DNA of 64,000 nucleotides. Source: Planctomycetota bacterium (GTDB lineage: Bacteria; Planctomycetota; UBA1135). How positions within the stretch are numbered: the stretch's first letter is position 1; every line of letters starts with the position of its first letter. Where the stretch lies: assembly GCA_021776795.1 (NCBI GenBank), contig JAJFFC010000017.1, positions 124,001 to 188,000 on the forward strand. Reading direction: 5' to 3'. This document shows positions 42,110 through 49,930 of this stretch, piece by piece. Below the pieces are notes generated by a model, which ran no database searches, was not told where the DNA came from, and was given only the letters and a program-made list of their open reading frames with translations. The translations under genes and the position numbers were made by a program.

Positions 42110-43309
42110 TTAATTACGCAAGAACAAGTAATACATGCGCCCTCGAGAGCCGACGTAGCCGGCGCGCGCCATGGCATCGTCGCCGAGGCCCATGTAAATG
42201 TCACAGCGACCTGCCGAACGAATGGCGCCGCCGCGATCTTGATCTAAGGCAAAGAAACGCACCGGCCGCTGCACGAGCTGATGGTTGCGGTCGAACTCTG
42301 GGAGGCGGGCTTCTACATAGACCAAGGCTGCACGCGGGAAGACATCTTTGTCGGTGGCGATGCTGTGCATGGCCGTGACCGGTTGCCCCAGGCAGCCATA
42401 AGGTCCGCCGGAACTCTCGCGGAAGAACACAAAGCTTGGGTTCATCGGCAACACGCGATCGGCCTCGGAAGGATTGCTGCCGAAGTAGTCGCGCAGCGCT
42501 TGCAAGCTCAGTTCAGAGCGGTCGAGCTTGCCTTCTTCAATCAAAATCAAGCCCACACTCTCATACTCGTGACCATTCTTGCCGGCATAGCCGACTTCAT
42601 ACAAGGAGCCATCGGACATGCGAATCACCGCACTGCCTTGGACCTGTGCGATGTAGGCATCGAACGGATTAGTGAGCCAAACCAGTTCTTGACCATCGAG
42701 GTGATGGTTGTCGCGCAGCTCGGCCGCGGTGTAGTAGGGAACCACGCCGCCATCGGAAGCCATGCGCCCGAGGATGGCGCCATCGTCAGCTTTGACTAAA
42801 TCCTCCGGCAGTTTGTACAGCGGGTACTGGTACTCGCCACCTTGGGTCATGGCGCCGTCTAGGATTGGCGTGCCATACCCTGTGAAGTAGACATCGCCGG
42901 TGCCGCTGCGCCCGCGCGAAACCCACACCTCGAACTCGTCGTCGAGGTGGCGCAAAAATTCCTCGGCACTCGCGCTCGATTCCAGCACTTCGGAAAAGCG
43001 CGTGACCGACCGCACCATGAGGTCATGGGTGATCTCCCCATCGCCGACGGGAAAGAAGCCTTGGCTACTGGGCTTGGAAAGATACGTCAGGCTGGCCTGT
43101 GCGGCTTCCATCAACTCCCCGCGGCGCTGCCAGCCAATCGAAAAGTCCGGCGCGGACTCATAGGGGGGAAGGCGTTCGATGCCATATTCGCCGTCGGCCA
43201 ACTGGTAGTCGAAGGGGTCGGCAAGCTCCTGCTCGACGGCCGGTTGGGTACAGGAGAAGAGCCCCAGTGAAGAAGCGAGGAGAGCGGTGGCAAGCGGTCG
43301 GCGGCGCAT
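42110..43309 (-). CDS. mltA: Membrane-bound lytic murein transglycosylase A (MltA), lipoprotein
   Basis: Lytic transglycosylase that cuts the MurNAc-GlcNAc bond of peptidoglycan and leaves 1,6-anhydro ends. The 399-residue product starts with a lipoprotein signal (MRRRPLATALLASSLGLFSC, lipobox LFSC). The body shows the MltA double-psi beta-barrel (PSSQGFFPVGD, YFTGYGTPIL) and the C-terminal 3D-like segment FFALDQDRGGAIRSAGRCDIYMG, which holds the catalytic Asp. The reading frame is open for 285 codons further upstream, but that stretch is antisense to the esterase gene. TACGCT lies six bases before the ATG. Genes for a lipoprotein and VOC protein follow. Confidence 0.87.
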   Translation of the reverse strand: MRRRPLATALLASSLGLFSCTQPAVEQELADPFDYQLADGEYGIERLPPYESAPDFSIGWQRRGELMEAAQASLTYLSKPSSQGFFPVGDGEITHDLMVRSVTRFSEVLESSASAEEFLRHLDDEFEVWVSRGRSGTGDVYFTGYGTPILDGAMTQGGEYQYPLYKLPEDLVKADDGAILGRMASDGGVVPYYTAAELRDNHHLDGQELVWLTNPFDAYIAQVQGSAVIRMSDGSLYEVGYAGKNGHEYESVGLILIEEGKLDRSELSLQALRDYFGSNPSEADRVLPMNPSFVFFRESSGGPYGCLGQPVTAMHSIATDKDVFPRAALVYVEARLPEFDRNHQLVQRPVRFFALDQDRGGAIRSAGRCDIYMGLGDDAMARAGYVGSRGRMYYLFLRN

Positions 43310-43333
43310 CCGGACAGCGTATCCTGAAAGGCC
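43310..43333. promoter_or_regulatory. Back-to-back leaderless promoters in a 24-base divergent gap
   Basis: The whole space between the MltA and esterase start codons is 24 bases. Minus-strand TACGCT (43321-43316) ends six bases before MltA; plus-strand TATCCT (43320-43325) ends eight bases before the esterase ATG. The two hexamers overlap by two base pairs, so the polymerases should exclude each other. AAAGG before the esterase ATG may also serve as a weak ribosome site. Confidence 0.5.
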
Positions 43334-44362
43334 ATGCGTTTCGACTACTCCCGCGAACTTGCTGGCGGCGCGCTGCTCACCGTCTTCCCGGTGGAGAGCT
43401 CTCTGCTCCGAAATAATCCGCTCGGCGATCCACATGTGCGGTCCCAACCGGTGCTCCTGCCTCCTGGCGTGGAGGCCGGAGAGGCCAGTGGGCTGCCGCT
43501 CGTGACCGTGCTCGTCGGCTACACCGGATTCAACCACAAGGTCTTGAACAAGTCCTCGATGTGGAGTGACAACGTGCCGGAAATGTTTGCGCGCGGCATG
43601 GCCAGCGGCGAGATTCCCCCCGCAGTGTTCTTGTGGCCAGCTTGCGAAACTCGGCTCGGTGGCAGCCAATATGTCGATTCCAGCGGAACCGGACCCTATA
43701 TGTCGTACCTGCTCGATGAAGTCGTACCGGCTACCGAAGCGCGTTACGGCTGTGGCGGCGACGGTAAGCGCGTGGTGGTTGGCAAATCTAGCGGTGGTTA
43801 CGGGGCACTGACTCTGGCCATGCGCCGCCCGGGTTACTTCCAAGCCGTCGGCAGTCATGCCGGCGACATGGGCTTCGACATGAGTCATTTCCGTGGCTTC
43901 GCCGATGCCCTGAACTGTTGGGCGAAGTATGGCGGCCCTGAAGCCTTTGTCGCGGGATTGCCCAAGCTCGAAAAATTTGGGCATATGGAGCATGCGGGGA
44001 TTGAGGGCATTGCCATGGCCGCTTGTTATTCGCCAAACCCAGATGCCCCGCTTGGCGTAGACTTGCCATTGGTCCCGGAAACGGGAGAAATCCGCGAGGA
44101 CATTTTTGCCCGTTGGTTGGAGCATGATCCGCTGCGCATGGTCGAGCGGGAGAGTTGTGCTCAATCTCTGCGCGGTTTGCGCGCGTTGTTCTTAGACGCT
44201 GGCGAGCGCGATGAGTTCGCCTTGCAGTGGGGGCTCAAGCGCATGGCCAAGCGCCTTGAAGAACTCGAGATTCCTGCCGAAGTGCAGTACTTCCCAGGCG
44301 GCCATTTCGCGATGGATCATCGCTACTTGGTGAGCCTGCCGCGATTGCTGGGCAGTTTGTAG
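43334..44362 (+). CDS. Alpha/beta-hydrolase esterase (esterase D/feruloyl esterase type)
   Basis: A 342-residue cytosolic enzyme. The nucleophile elbow G-K-S-S-G-G (150-155, Ser152) and the C-terminal His in GGHFAMDH match the esterase D/S-formylglutathione-hydrolase-like subgroup of alpha/beta hydrolases. Asp in FLDAGERDEF is a good candidate acid. There is no signal peptide despite many secreted neighbours. Ester substrate unknown. The stop is followed after 12 bases by a VOC gene on the same strand. Confidence 0.82.
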   Translation: MRFDYSRELAGGALLTVFPVESSLLRNNPLGDPHVRSQPVLLPPGVEAGEASGLPLVTVLVGYTGFNHKVLNKSSMWSDNVPEMFARGMASGEIPPAVFLWPACETRLGGSQYVDSSGTGPYMSYLLDEVVPATEARYGCGGDGKRVVVGKSSGGYGALTLAMRRPGYFQAVGSHAGDMGFDMSHFRGFADALNCWAKYGGPEAFVAGLPKLEKFGHMEHAGIEGIAMAACYSPNPDAPLGVDLPLVPETGEIREDIFARWLEHDPLRMVERESCAQSLRGLRALFLDAGERDEFALQWGLKRMAKRLEELEIPAEVQYFPGGHFAMDHRYLVSLPRLLGSL

Positions 44363-44374
44363 ACTGCCAGGGCC

Positions 44375-44725
44375 ATGGGAAATCCTGTCGTCCACTTTGA
44401 CATTGGCTGTCGCGACCGCGACCGCTCCGTTGCCTTCTACAGCGAACTCTTTGCCTGGGAGGCCTCGGACTACGGCCCCTTGTCTTCCAAAATCAAGGCC
44501 TGCGCCGAACGTGGGATTCAAGGCGCCATCACTGCTTTGGGGCACGAGCCGGAGAACTACGTGATGATTTACGTCGAGGTCGATGACATCCCGGCCTACC
44601 TTGCGAAGGTCGAGGCATTGGGTGGCCAAGTTTTGATCCCCGAAACCCCGGTCCCTGATAGTGGCCACTTCGCCTGGTTCGCCGATCTCGACGGCAACCT
44701 GGTCGGCCTGTGGAAAGAAGGCTAG
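44375..44725 (+). CDS. VOC (glyoxalase-like) family protein, short
   Basis: A 116-residue single-domain VOC protein, opening with VVHFDIGCRDRDRSVAFYSELFAW and ending with the strand HFAWFADLDGNLVGLWKEG; the metal-site Glu/His positions are partly present. Similar short proteins fill bacterial genomes as lyases or as part of antibiotic-resistance and PhnB-like groups. It follows the esterase gene by 12 bases and converges on the ferritin-like gene, whose stop it overlaps by four bases (44722-44725). Confidence 0.8.
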   Translation: MGNPVVHFDIGCRDRDRSVAFYSELFAWEASDYGPLSSKIKACAERGIQGAITALGHEPENYVMIYVEVDDIPAYLAKVEALGGQVLIPETPVPDSGHFAWFADLDGNLVGLWKEG

Positions 44726-45429
44726 GCCTTTGGGGCCAAAGCTGCTTCGGCTTCGGTCGCAGCGTCGGCCATCACACTTGCCCAGCAATCAAAGCACGCT
44801 TGCTCCGCGTTGAGGGCTTCGGCCACCAGGGCACGCCAATCTTGCGGGAAAAACTCTTGCAGGCGTTCCGCCATTTCGGCCAAGTGTCGCTCTTCATCTT
44901 TGATGATGGAGCGTACCGAGAATGGTGCGCCAGCTGCCTGCAAAGCCTCTTCGTAAAGAGGGTAGAAGGCGTCGGCGCGAATTTCGATGACCGCACTGCT
45001 CAATAGATAGTTCGCTTCGGTGCGCCGCGACGCGGGCAATGCCTCTTCGCCCAGTGTCGCTAGGTAACGATCTAAGACCGCTTCGCAAGCACGGTCGACG
45101 CCTTGCAAATAATCTTCGGCACCATCGCCTGCGAGGGTGTCTGCAGCGGAATAGGTTTGGATGCCTCTCTCGCCGCCTTGGAGCTTAATCGCGGCGCGCT
45201 TGAGACGCAGGGCGTGGGAGGCTTCCTCGATGATGTGCTCGAGACCATCTAAATCCATGTGATCGGCATGGCGGGCTTTGAGCATTTTGCGTACGCCGAC
45301 ATATTCCATGCGCGACAGCGAATTCAGCATGCGCGCATGGATGAGTGGCGCGGAAACCACTCTAGGAAGGGTCTGGCGCACTTGCTCCATGCAGGGCTGC
45401 TGCTTTGCTTGCTCGAGAAAGGCCTTCAT
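44722..45429 (-). CDS. Ferritin-like superfamily protein (putative di-iron)
   Basis: A 235-residue helical protein with two ExxH motifs, Glu69-Ala-Ser-His72 and Glu179-Glu-Arg-His182, spaced as in a ferritin-like four-helix bundle, and additional Glu residues (Glu149 in VIEIRAD) that could complete a di-iron site. It may store iron, reduce oxygen or hydroxylate a substrate. No signal peptide. TACAAT lies eight bases before the ATG. The four-helix reading is inferred from the helix length and motif spacing, not from a family match. Confidence 0.7.
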   Translation of the reverse strand: MKAFLEQAKQQPCMEQVRQTLPRVVSAPLIHARMLNSLSRMEYVGVRKMLKARHADHMDLDGLEHIIEEASHALRLKRAAIKLQGGERGIQTYSAADTLAGDGAEDYLQGVDRACEAVLDRYLATLGEEALPASRRTEANYLLSSAVIEIRADAFYPLYEEALQAAGAPFSVRSIIKDEERHLAEMAERLQEFFPQDWRALVAEALNAEQACFDCWASVMADAATEAEAALAPKA

Positions 45430-45443
45430 CGTCGGCTATTGTA
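45430..45443 (-). promoter_or_regulatory. Putative leaderless -10 element
   Basis: TACAAT (45443-45438) ends eight bases before the ATG at 45429. No Shine-Dalgarno lies between. Confidence 0.5.
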
Positions 45444-45488
45444 GCTAAGCTAGGGTTGCCTCCGGCGTTTAGCCGCCTAGCTAGATTG

Positions 45489-46685
45489 ATGCGCCTTCTC
45501 TACTTGCTCCTGGTTGTGGCCTGTTTCGCATGCCCCAAGGGGCCGGTGCCGCACGATTTAGGAGACCACCGCCTGAATCTACAAATCTACGACGCAGAAA
45601 CCGGCGAGCCTTTGCATAAGGCCTTGGCTGTGGAGCTGTTGTTCCAGCGCAACGGTCACACCAATGAAGAAGGCAATGTCACATTGCAGTTGCCCTACTT
45701 CTACGAGGACCTTGCCGTAGAAATTTCGGCTCGGGGTTATCTCACGCAACAGCTGACCTGCCCACGGCCGATTGAGGAGCAGAAGTTTCTTGGAGTGCAA
45801 ATTTTTCTGCAGCCGGTTTACGGGGAATGGAGCCCGGTGATTGAAGAACCCGGTCTGCACATGACCCTGGATGCGGGCCACCCCAAGGAGAGCAGGGTCA
45901 TCGTGCCCAGTTTTGCGGTGCCCTTTTCTCTGCAGTGCCGCTTGACCGTGGGCGCCGCCACCACCTTGCAGCAAATTGTCGATGGGCCTTGGGCATTTCA
46001 GCACACCATCTTGGCGCGCTTCCAACTCGATGCACGGCCTCACGCGCATGCTTTCCTCAAGCCCTGGCGCCTGGAGATTCCTTTTTCCGATGGACCTGCC
46101 GCAACTCTTGCCGCCAGTCGGAAACTTCGGCTTTATCGCTATGAACGATCTGAGCGCGCATGGCGCCTGGTAGGTGATCCGGTTGTCGCGTTGAACAATG
46201 GAGCCCAGTTCCGCGTCGACTTAAATGCGCCTGGGATTTACTTAGTTGTTGCGGAAGGGAACCAAGTGGCCACGGCTGCCGAGGAGGATGGTCATTGGAT
46301 TGGCCTCGACATTGTTCCCATGGCCAATGGCGAAGGCCGACTCCTTCCGCACCCCTTGCCGGAATCGATTTCGCAAGAGATTACCTTGACCCCTTACTTC
46401 GCTGGACAAGCCACCATCCGCAACCAACTTTTCCTTTATGGCTTCTCCTTTGATCGTTGGGAATCTGACAGCGCGGTGTACCGCCGCACGATTCCTTTGC
46501 CGGATCATGAATCCATGTCGAACCAGAATCGAGATTGGTACCAATGCGGAGAGTACATCGAGATTTATCGCTATGACCCCTTATCGAAGCCCAATGACAG
46601 GGCATCGACGCGTTCCTTGCTCAATCGCTATTTCATCCTGACCGGCATTCTTCCCGGGGAAGCGCTGCCGCGTACGCCGCAGTAA
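45489..46685 (+). CDS. Lipoprotein, unknown function
   Basis: A 398-residue protein with a lipoprotein signal MRLLYLLLVVACFAC, in which Cys12 or Cys15 would be the anchor. The first 90 residues of the mature part resemble a carboxypeptidase-regulatory-like beta sandwich (LNLQIYDAETGEPLHKALAV, GHTNEEGNVTLQLPYFYEDL, VEISARGY), followed by further beta-rich regions; the C-terminal third has no recognised fold. The ATG at 45489 fits the signal, while an upstream start at 45405 would precede it with an unlikely leader. A second lipoprotein gene follows at 46730. Confidence 0.68.
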   Translation: MRLLYLLLVVACFACPKGPVPHDLGDHRLNLQIYDAETGEPLHKALAVELLFQRNGHTNEEGNVTLQLPYFYEDLAVEISARGYLTQQLTCPRPIEEQKFLGVQIFLQPVYGEWSPVIEEPGLHMTLDAGHPKESRVIVPSFAVPFSLQCRLTVGAATTLQQIVDGPWAFQHTILARFQLDARPHAHAFLKPWRLEIPFSDGPAATLAASRKLRLYRYERSERAWRLVGDPVVALNNGAQFRVDLNAPGIYLVVAEGNQVATAAEEDGHWIGLDIVPMANGEGRLLPHPLPESISQEITLTPYFAGQATIRNQLFLYGFSFDRWESDSAVYRRTIPLPDHESMSNQNRDWYQCGEYIEIYRYDPLSKPNDRASTRSLLNRYFILTGILPGEALPRTPQ

Positions 46686-46729
46686 GAATTTCCTGGAAGG
46701 AATCGGTGCCGAGGTGGCGTCCAAGAGGC

Positions 46730-47080
46730 ATGAAATGGATGATCCCCCTGCCCTTGCTGTTGATGGTGGCCTGCCAGGTGCCGAATACGGCTTCCACGGC
46801 TGAGCAAGAGGTCAAGGTCGCGACCACCACGGCCGGCCCTTCGAAGCGTCAAGTTGCCGAAGATCCGGCGGTGATTGAGGTTTTTGTGCTCAAGCATGCT
46901 CATGCCGGCTCTATGGAATCGGCATTACAAAATCTATTGCCGAACCGTCGCGGCACACAGTTCCGTGTGGTTGCGGATCATCGGCTCAACGCCATCTTGC
47001 TGTCGGGCGCAAAGGACCAAGTAGAGCAGGCGAAAGTACTTCTTGTGCAGCTAGACGTGCCTAGCCCCAAGGACGAATAG
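46730..47080 (+). CDS. Small lipoprotein with a secretin N-domain-like fold
   Basis: A 116-residue protein: signal MKWMIPLPLLLMVACQ (Cys15) and a mature domain of about 65 residues whose pattern VFVLKHAHAGSMESALQNLLPN, FRVVADHRLNAILLSGAK and VEQAKVLLVQLDVPSP is that of the N1/secretin_N (KH-like) domain found in GspD- and PilQ-type secretins (the hallmark VxxLxxxxAxxLxxxL...vDxrtNxlivxg). No pore domain follows, so it is a stand-alone copy, as seen in some bacterial lineages. ATG at 46730 chosen over GTG at 46706. Confidence 0.72.
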   Translation: MKWMIPLPLLLMVACQVPNTASTAEQEVKVATTTAGPSKRQVAEDPAVIEVFVLKHAHAGSMESALQNLLPNRRGTQFRVVADHRLNAILLSGAKDQVEQAKVLLVQLDVPSPKDE

Positions 47081-47127
47081 ACCTTGCTAAGGTGGGGGAG
47101 TTCCTGCAGCTCATGAACGCATGAGTC

Positions 47128-47706
47128 GTGGCAACTCCCCCCATGGAATTCCTCACAGCCCTTTGGTTGCCGATTTTTCTTTCGGCAGTGTTTGTGTTTT
47201 TGGCAAGCTCCGTCTTACACATGATTCTTCCGATGCATCGCAACGACGCCAAACCGCTACCAGAGGAAGAGGAGTTTTGTGCAAACCTCAACGCGCACAA
47301 CGTAGAACCAGGGGAGTATTATTTCCCGGCTTGTGCCTCCATGAAAGATATGGGCAGCGAAGAAATGATGGCCAAGTTCCACCGTGGCCCAGTCGGCTTC
47401 TTGTTGCTCTCTCCGAAGGGTCCGCCACCCATGGGTAAATTATTGGGGCAATGGTTTATCTATTGCGTGGTCGTCAGCATTTTCACGGCCTACATCGCCT
47501 TCCTCGCCATGGGCAAGGGGGCAGACTATGAGCATGCCTTCCGCGTGAGTGGTTCCATCGCCGTGAGCATCTACGCTCTAGGCAGTGTTCCGAACTCAAT
47601 ATGGAAAGGCGTACCCTGGTCGAACACGGTGAAATTCTTGTTCGACGGCGTAGTCTACGGACTCATCACGGCCGGTACCTTTGGCTGGCTTTGGCCCACA
47701 ACCTAA
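47128..47706 (+). CDS. Membrane protein, unknown function
   Basis: A 192-residue protein with four hydrophobic segments (about residues 10-34, 103-127, 139-157 and 170-188) around a soluble loop containing Cys51 and Cys69. Start GTG at 47128 is used; ATG at 47143 is an in-frame alternative. No fold or function is recognised. It is followed after seven bases by the GlsB/YeaQ gene, so the two could share a transcript. Confidence 0.65.
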   Translation: MATPPMEFLTALWLPIFLSAVFVFLASSVLHMILPMHRNDAKPLPEEEEFCANLNAHNVEPGEYYFPACASMKDMGSEEMMAKFHRGPVGFLLLSPKGPPPMGKLLGQWFIYCVVVSIFTAYIAFLAMGKGADYEHAFRVSGSIAVSIYALGSVPNSIWKGVPWSNTVKFLFDGVVYGLITAGTFGWLWPTT

Positions 47707-47713
47707 GACCCAC

Positions 47714-47956
47714 ATGGACTTCCTTTACTTCCTCCTCCTTGGTGCCGTGGCCGGTTGGCTTGCAGGCACATTCATGAAAGGCAGTGGCTTCGGCCTGCTC
47801 GGCAACATTTTGGTCGGCATTGTCGGCGGTATTTTGGGCGGCTGGGTGTTTGGCCTGCTCGGAATCGGCTCCGATGGAAGCATCATCGGCTCCTTGGTGA
47901 CGGCGGTGGTCGGTGCCGTGATCTTGCTCTTCATTTTGGGCAAGTTGAAAAAGTGA
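47714..47956 (+). CDS. GlsB/YeaQ/YmgE family stress-response membrane protein
   Basis: An 80-residue protein with three membrane segments and the Gly-rich family pattern GAVAGWLAGTFMKGSGFG, GNILVGIVGGILGGWVFG, followed by LVTAVVGAVILLFIL. The family (transglycosylase-associated protein) is tied to envelope and acid stress but has no known enzyme activity. The ATG at 47714 gives the normal family length; a longer frame from 47681 overlaps the previous gene. Confidence 0.88.
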   Translation: MDFLYFLLLGAVAGWLAGTFMKGSGFGLLGNILVGIVGGILGGWVFGLLGIGSDGSIIGSLVTAVVGAVILLFILGKLKK

Positions 47957-48055
47957 CGAAGGCTTGAACTTCTAAATTTCCGGCCTAGATAAGCGGCTTG
48001 GCGTTACCCTACGCGCGGCGCACGTTTCGACCCCGCGTGGTCAAGCCCTAACCGC

Positions 48056-49930
48056 ATGAGCCCCCCAACCGCAGACGCACCGAGCTCCGCGAGCTTGCAT
48101 GAGTTGCGGCGCATCGTGCCTTATTATCGGCGCTATCGATGGCGCTATGTGCTCGGTGGACTGGCTCTGATTTGCGCGGTATTGCTGCGGATTAGTGTCC
48201 CCTATTTATTAGGAAGCACGGTAGACCGCTTGCGAGCGGCGGCGAGTGACAATGCTGTGGCGGAAAGCCTCGGCTTGACCGCGACCGACGTCAGCCACCT
48301 CGCCCTCATGGGCGGCCTTGGCATTTTGGTGGTTGCCGTTCTCGGCGCGGTGGTGCGGACCATCAGTCGCCTGCAGGTGCTCGGCACAAGCCGACGAGCG
48401 GTGCACGATTTGCGGCAGTCCTTGATGCAGCATTTGCTGACCTTGTCGCCTAGCTTCTATGCGCGGCAGGCTACTGGCGGACTGATGTCGCGTGCCGTCA
48501 ACGATGTGCAGTTTGTGCAGAGCCTGATGGGCCCGGTCTTTTTGTACTTGGCGGAAACTGGCGCTCTTTATGTGGTGGCTCTGAGCTTCATGCTGAACAT
48601 CAGTCCGGGCTTAACCGCAGTCGCGATTCTTCCCTTTCCTTTCTTCTTATGGCGCGCCCGGCGCCTGGCCGCGGTGATTCAGCGCGACTCCCGAGCCGCG
48701 CAGGAGGGCTTGGCGCAAATTAGCCAAAAGGTCGAAGAAAGTTTGTCTGGCGCCATGGTGATTCGCTCCCTGGCCTTGGAAGACTTTGATTTGGGGCGCT
48801 TTCAGGCTCATGCAAATGCATATCGCGACCGCAACCTTCAGGTGGCGAAAGCACGCGCCCGCCTCGGCTCGGGAATGAGCCTGCTTGGTTCCATCAGCGT
48901 GTTGATCATGCTGGCAGTGGGTGGCCCGATGGTCGTCGACGGCAAGATTACGCTGGGCAATTTCCTGTCCATGACGCTGTACTTGCAAATGTTGGCGGCG
49001 CCAACCGGGGTACTTGGCTTTGTCATGAGTAGTTTGCAGCGAGGGGCAGCCGCACTGGGGCGTGTAGGTGAGCTTTTCGATGAAAAAGCCACGCTGTTTG
49101 ATCCTGCTCCGGAGCAGAAGGAGCAACACGCCGGTGGCCCAAGTGCCGGCGCGATTCGCGTCACCAACTTGTCGATGACTCTGCGGAACCGCCATGACCA
49201 AGAACGACAAGTCCTCGACGACGTGAGCTTTGCCATCGAGCCCGGCGAGCTGGTTGGTGTTGTCGGCCCAACAGGTTCTGGGAAAAGTGTGCTGTTGCAA
49301 GCCTTAGCGCGGCAAATCGAGGTTGAACGCGGTCAGGTTGCCGTCGACAACACCGATGTCCTTGATTACCCGCTTGCGGCCTTACGCGGAAGCATCGGCT
49401 ATGTCCCGCAGGAAGGCTTTTTATTCTCGGCACCGCTTGCCGAAAACATTGCCCTCGGCCAACCCGATGCCAGTGAGGAGCAAATTCGCGAAGCCCTGCG
49501 TGCAAGTCAGCTTGAACAAGACTTAGATCAGCTTCCACAAGGAACCGCCACTGTGGTTGGGGAGCGAGGTCTCAATCTAAGTGGGGGCCAGCGGCAACGC
49601 GCCGCCTTGGCACGGGTCATGCTGATGCAGCCGCAAATTTTGCTACTCGATGACCCCTTCTCCGCCGTAGATGCCCACACCACCGACGCCATCCTTTCCG
49701 GTTTGCGTCCTTACTTCGATGGTCGCACCAGTTTGTTGGTGGCGCATCGAGTGGCCACGGTACAACACGCCGACCGCATTTTGGTTCTCGAAGGGGGTCG
49801 ATTGGTCGAGCAGGGAACGCATGAAGAGCTGATCGCCAAGAACGGTCTGTATGCTTCTCTGCACCGTCGCCAACAAGAACAGGCCGATCGCGCGCACGAT
49901 GTCGACGACCCACAGCAGGAGGCCGAATAA
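48056..49930 (+). CDS. ABC exporter half-transporter 1 (permease plus ATPase), degenerate site
   Basis: A 624-residue fusion of a six-helix type I exporter domain (about 25-325) and an ATPase domain. Walker A is GPTGSGKS (404-411), the signature is LSGGQ, and Walker B reads LLLDD with Asp533 in place of the catalytic Glu. In heterodimeric exporters (BmrCD, LmrCD) this half forms the degenerate site. The next gene begins one base within its stop codon (TAATG, 49928-49932), which fits a heterodimer made in equal amounts. The substrate (drug, lipid or peptide) cannot be predicted. Confidence 0.9.
   Translation: MSPPTADAPSSASLHELRRIVPYYRRYRWRYVLGGLALICAVLLRISVPYLLGSTVDRLRAAASDNAVAESLGLTATDVSHLALMGGLGILVVAVLGAVVRTISRLQVLGTSRRAVHDLRQSLMQHLLTLSPSFYARQATGGLMSRAVNDVQFVQSLMGPVFLYLAETGALYVVALSFMLNISPGLTAVAILPFPFFLWRARRLAAVIQRDSRAAQEGLAQISQKVEESLSGAMVIRSLALEDFDLGRFQAHANAYRDRNLQVAKARARLGSGMSLLGSISVLIMLAVGGPMVVDGKITLGNFLSMTLYLQMLAAPTGVLGFVMSSLQRGAAALGRVGELFDEKATLFDPAPEQKEQHAGGPSAGAIRVTNLSMTLRNRHDQERQVLDDVSFAIEPGELVGVVGPTGSGKSVLLQALARQIEVERGQVAVDNTDVLDYPLAALRGSIGYVPQEGFLFSAPLAENIALGQPDASEEQIREALRASQLEQDLDQLPQGTATVVGERGLNLSGGQRQRAALARVMLMQPQILLLDDPFSAVDAHTTDAILSGLRPYFDGRTSLLVAHRVATVQHADRILVLEGGRLVEQGTHEELIAKNGLYASLHRRQQEQADRAHDVDDPQQEAE

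Noticed and set aside
43310-44164. N-terminal extension of the MltA frame
   Set aside because: These 285 codons lie antisense to the esterase gene. The lipoprotein signal at 43309 marks the real start.
47094-47124. Three-codon mini-ORF (ATG AAC GCA TGA) with GGGGGAG in front, upstream of 47128
   Set aside because: It may be a leader, but it is too short to separate from chance, and nothing in the next gene suggests attenuation.
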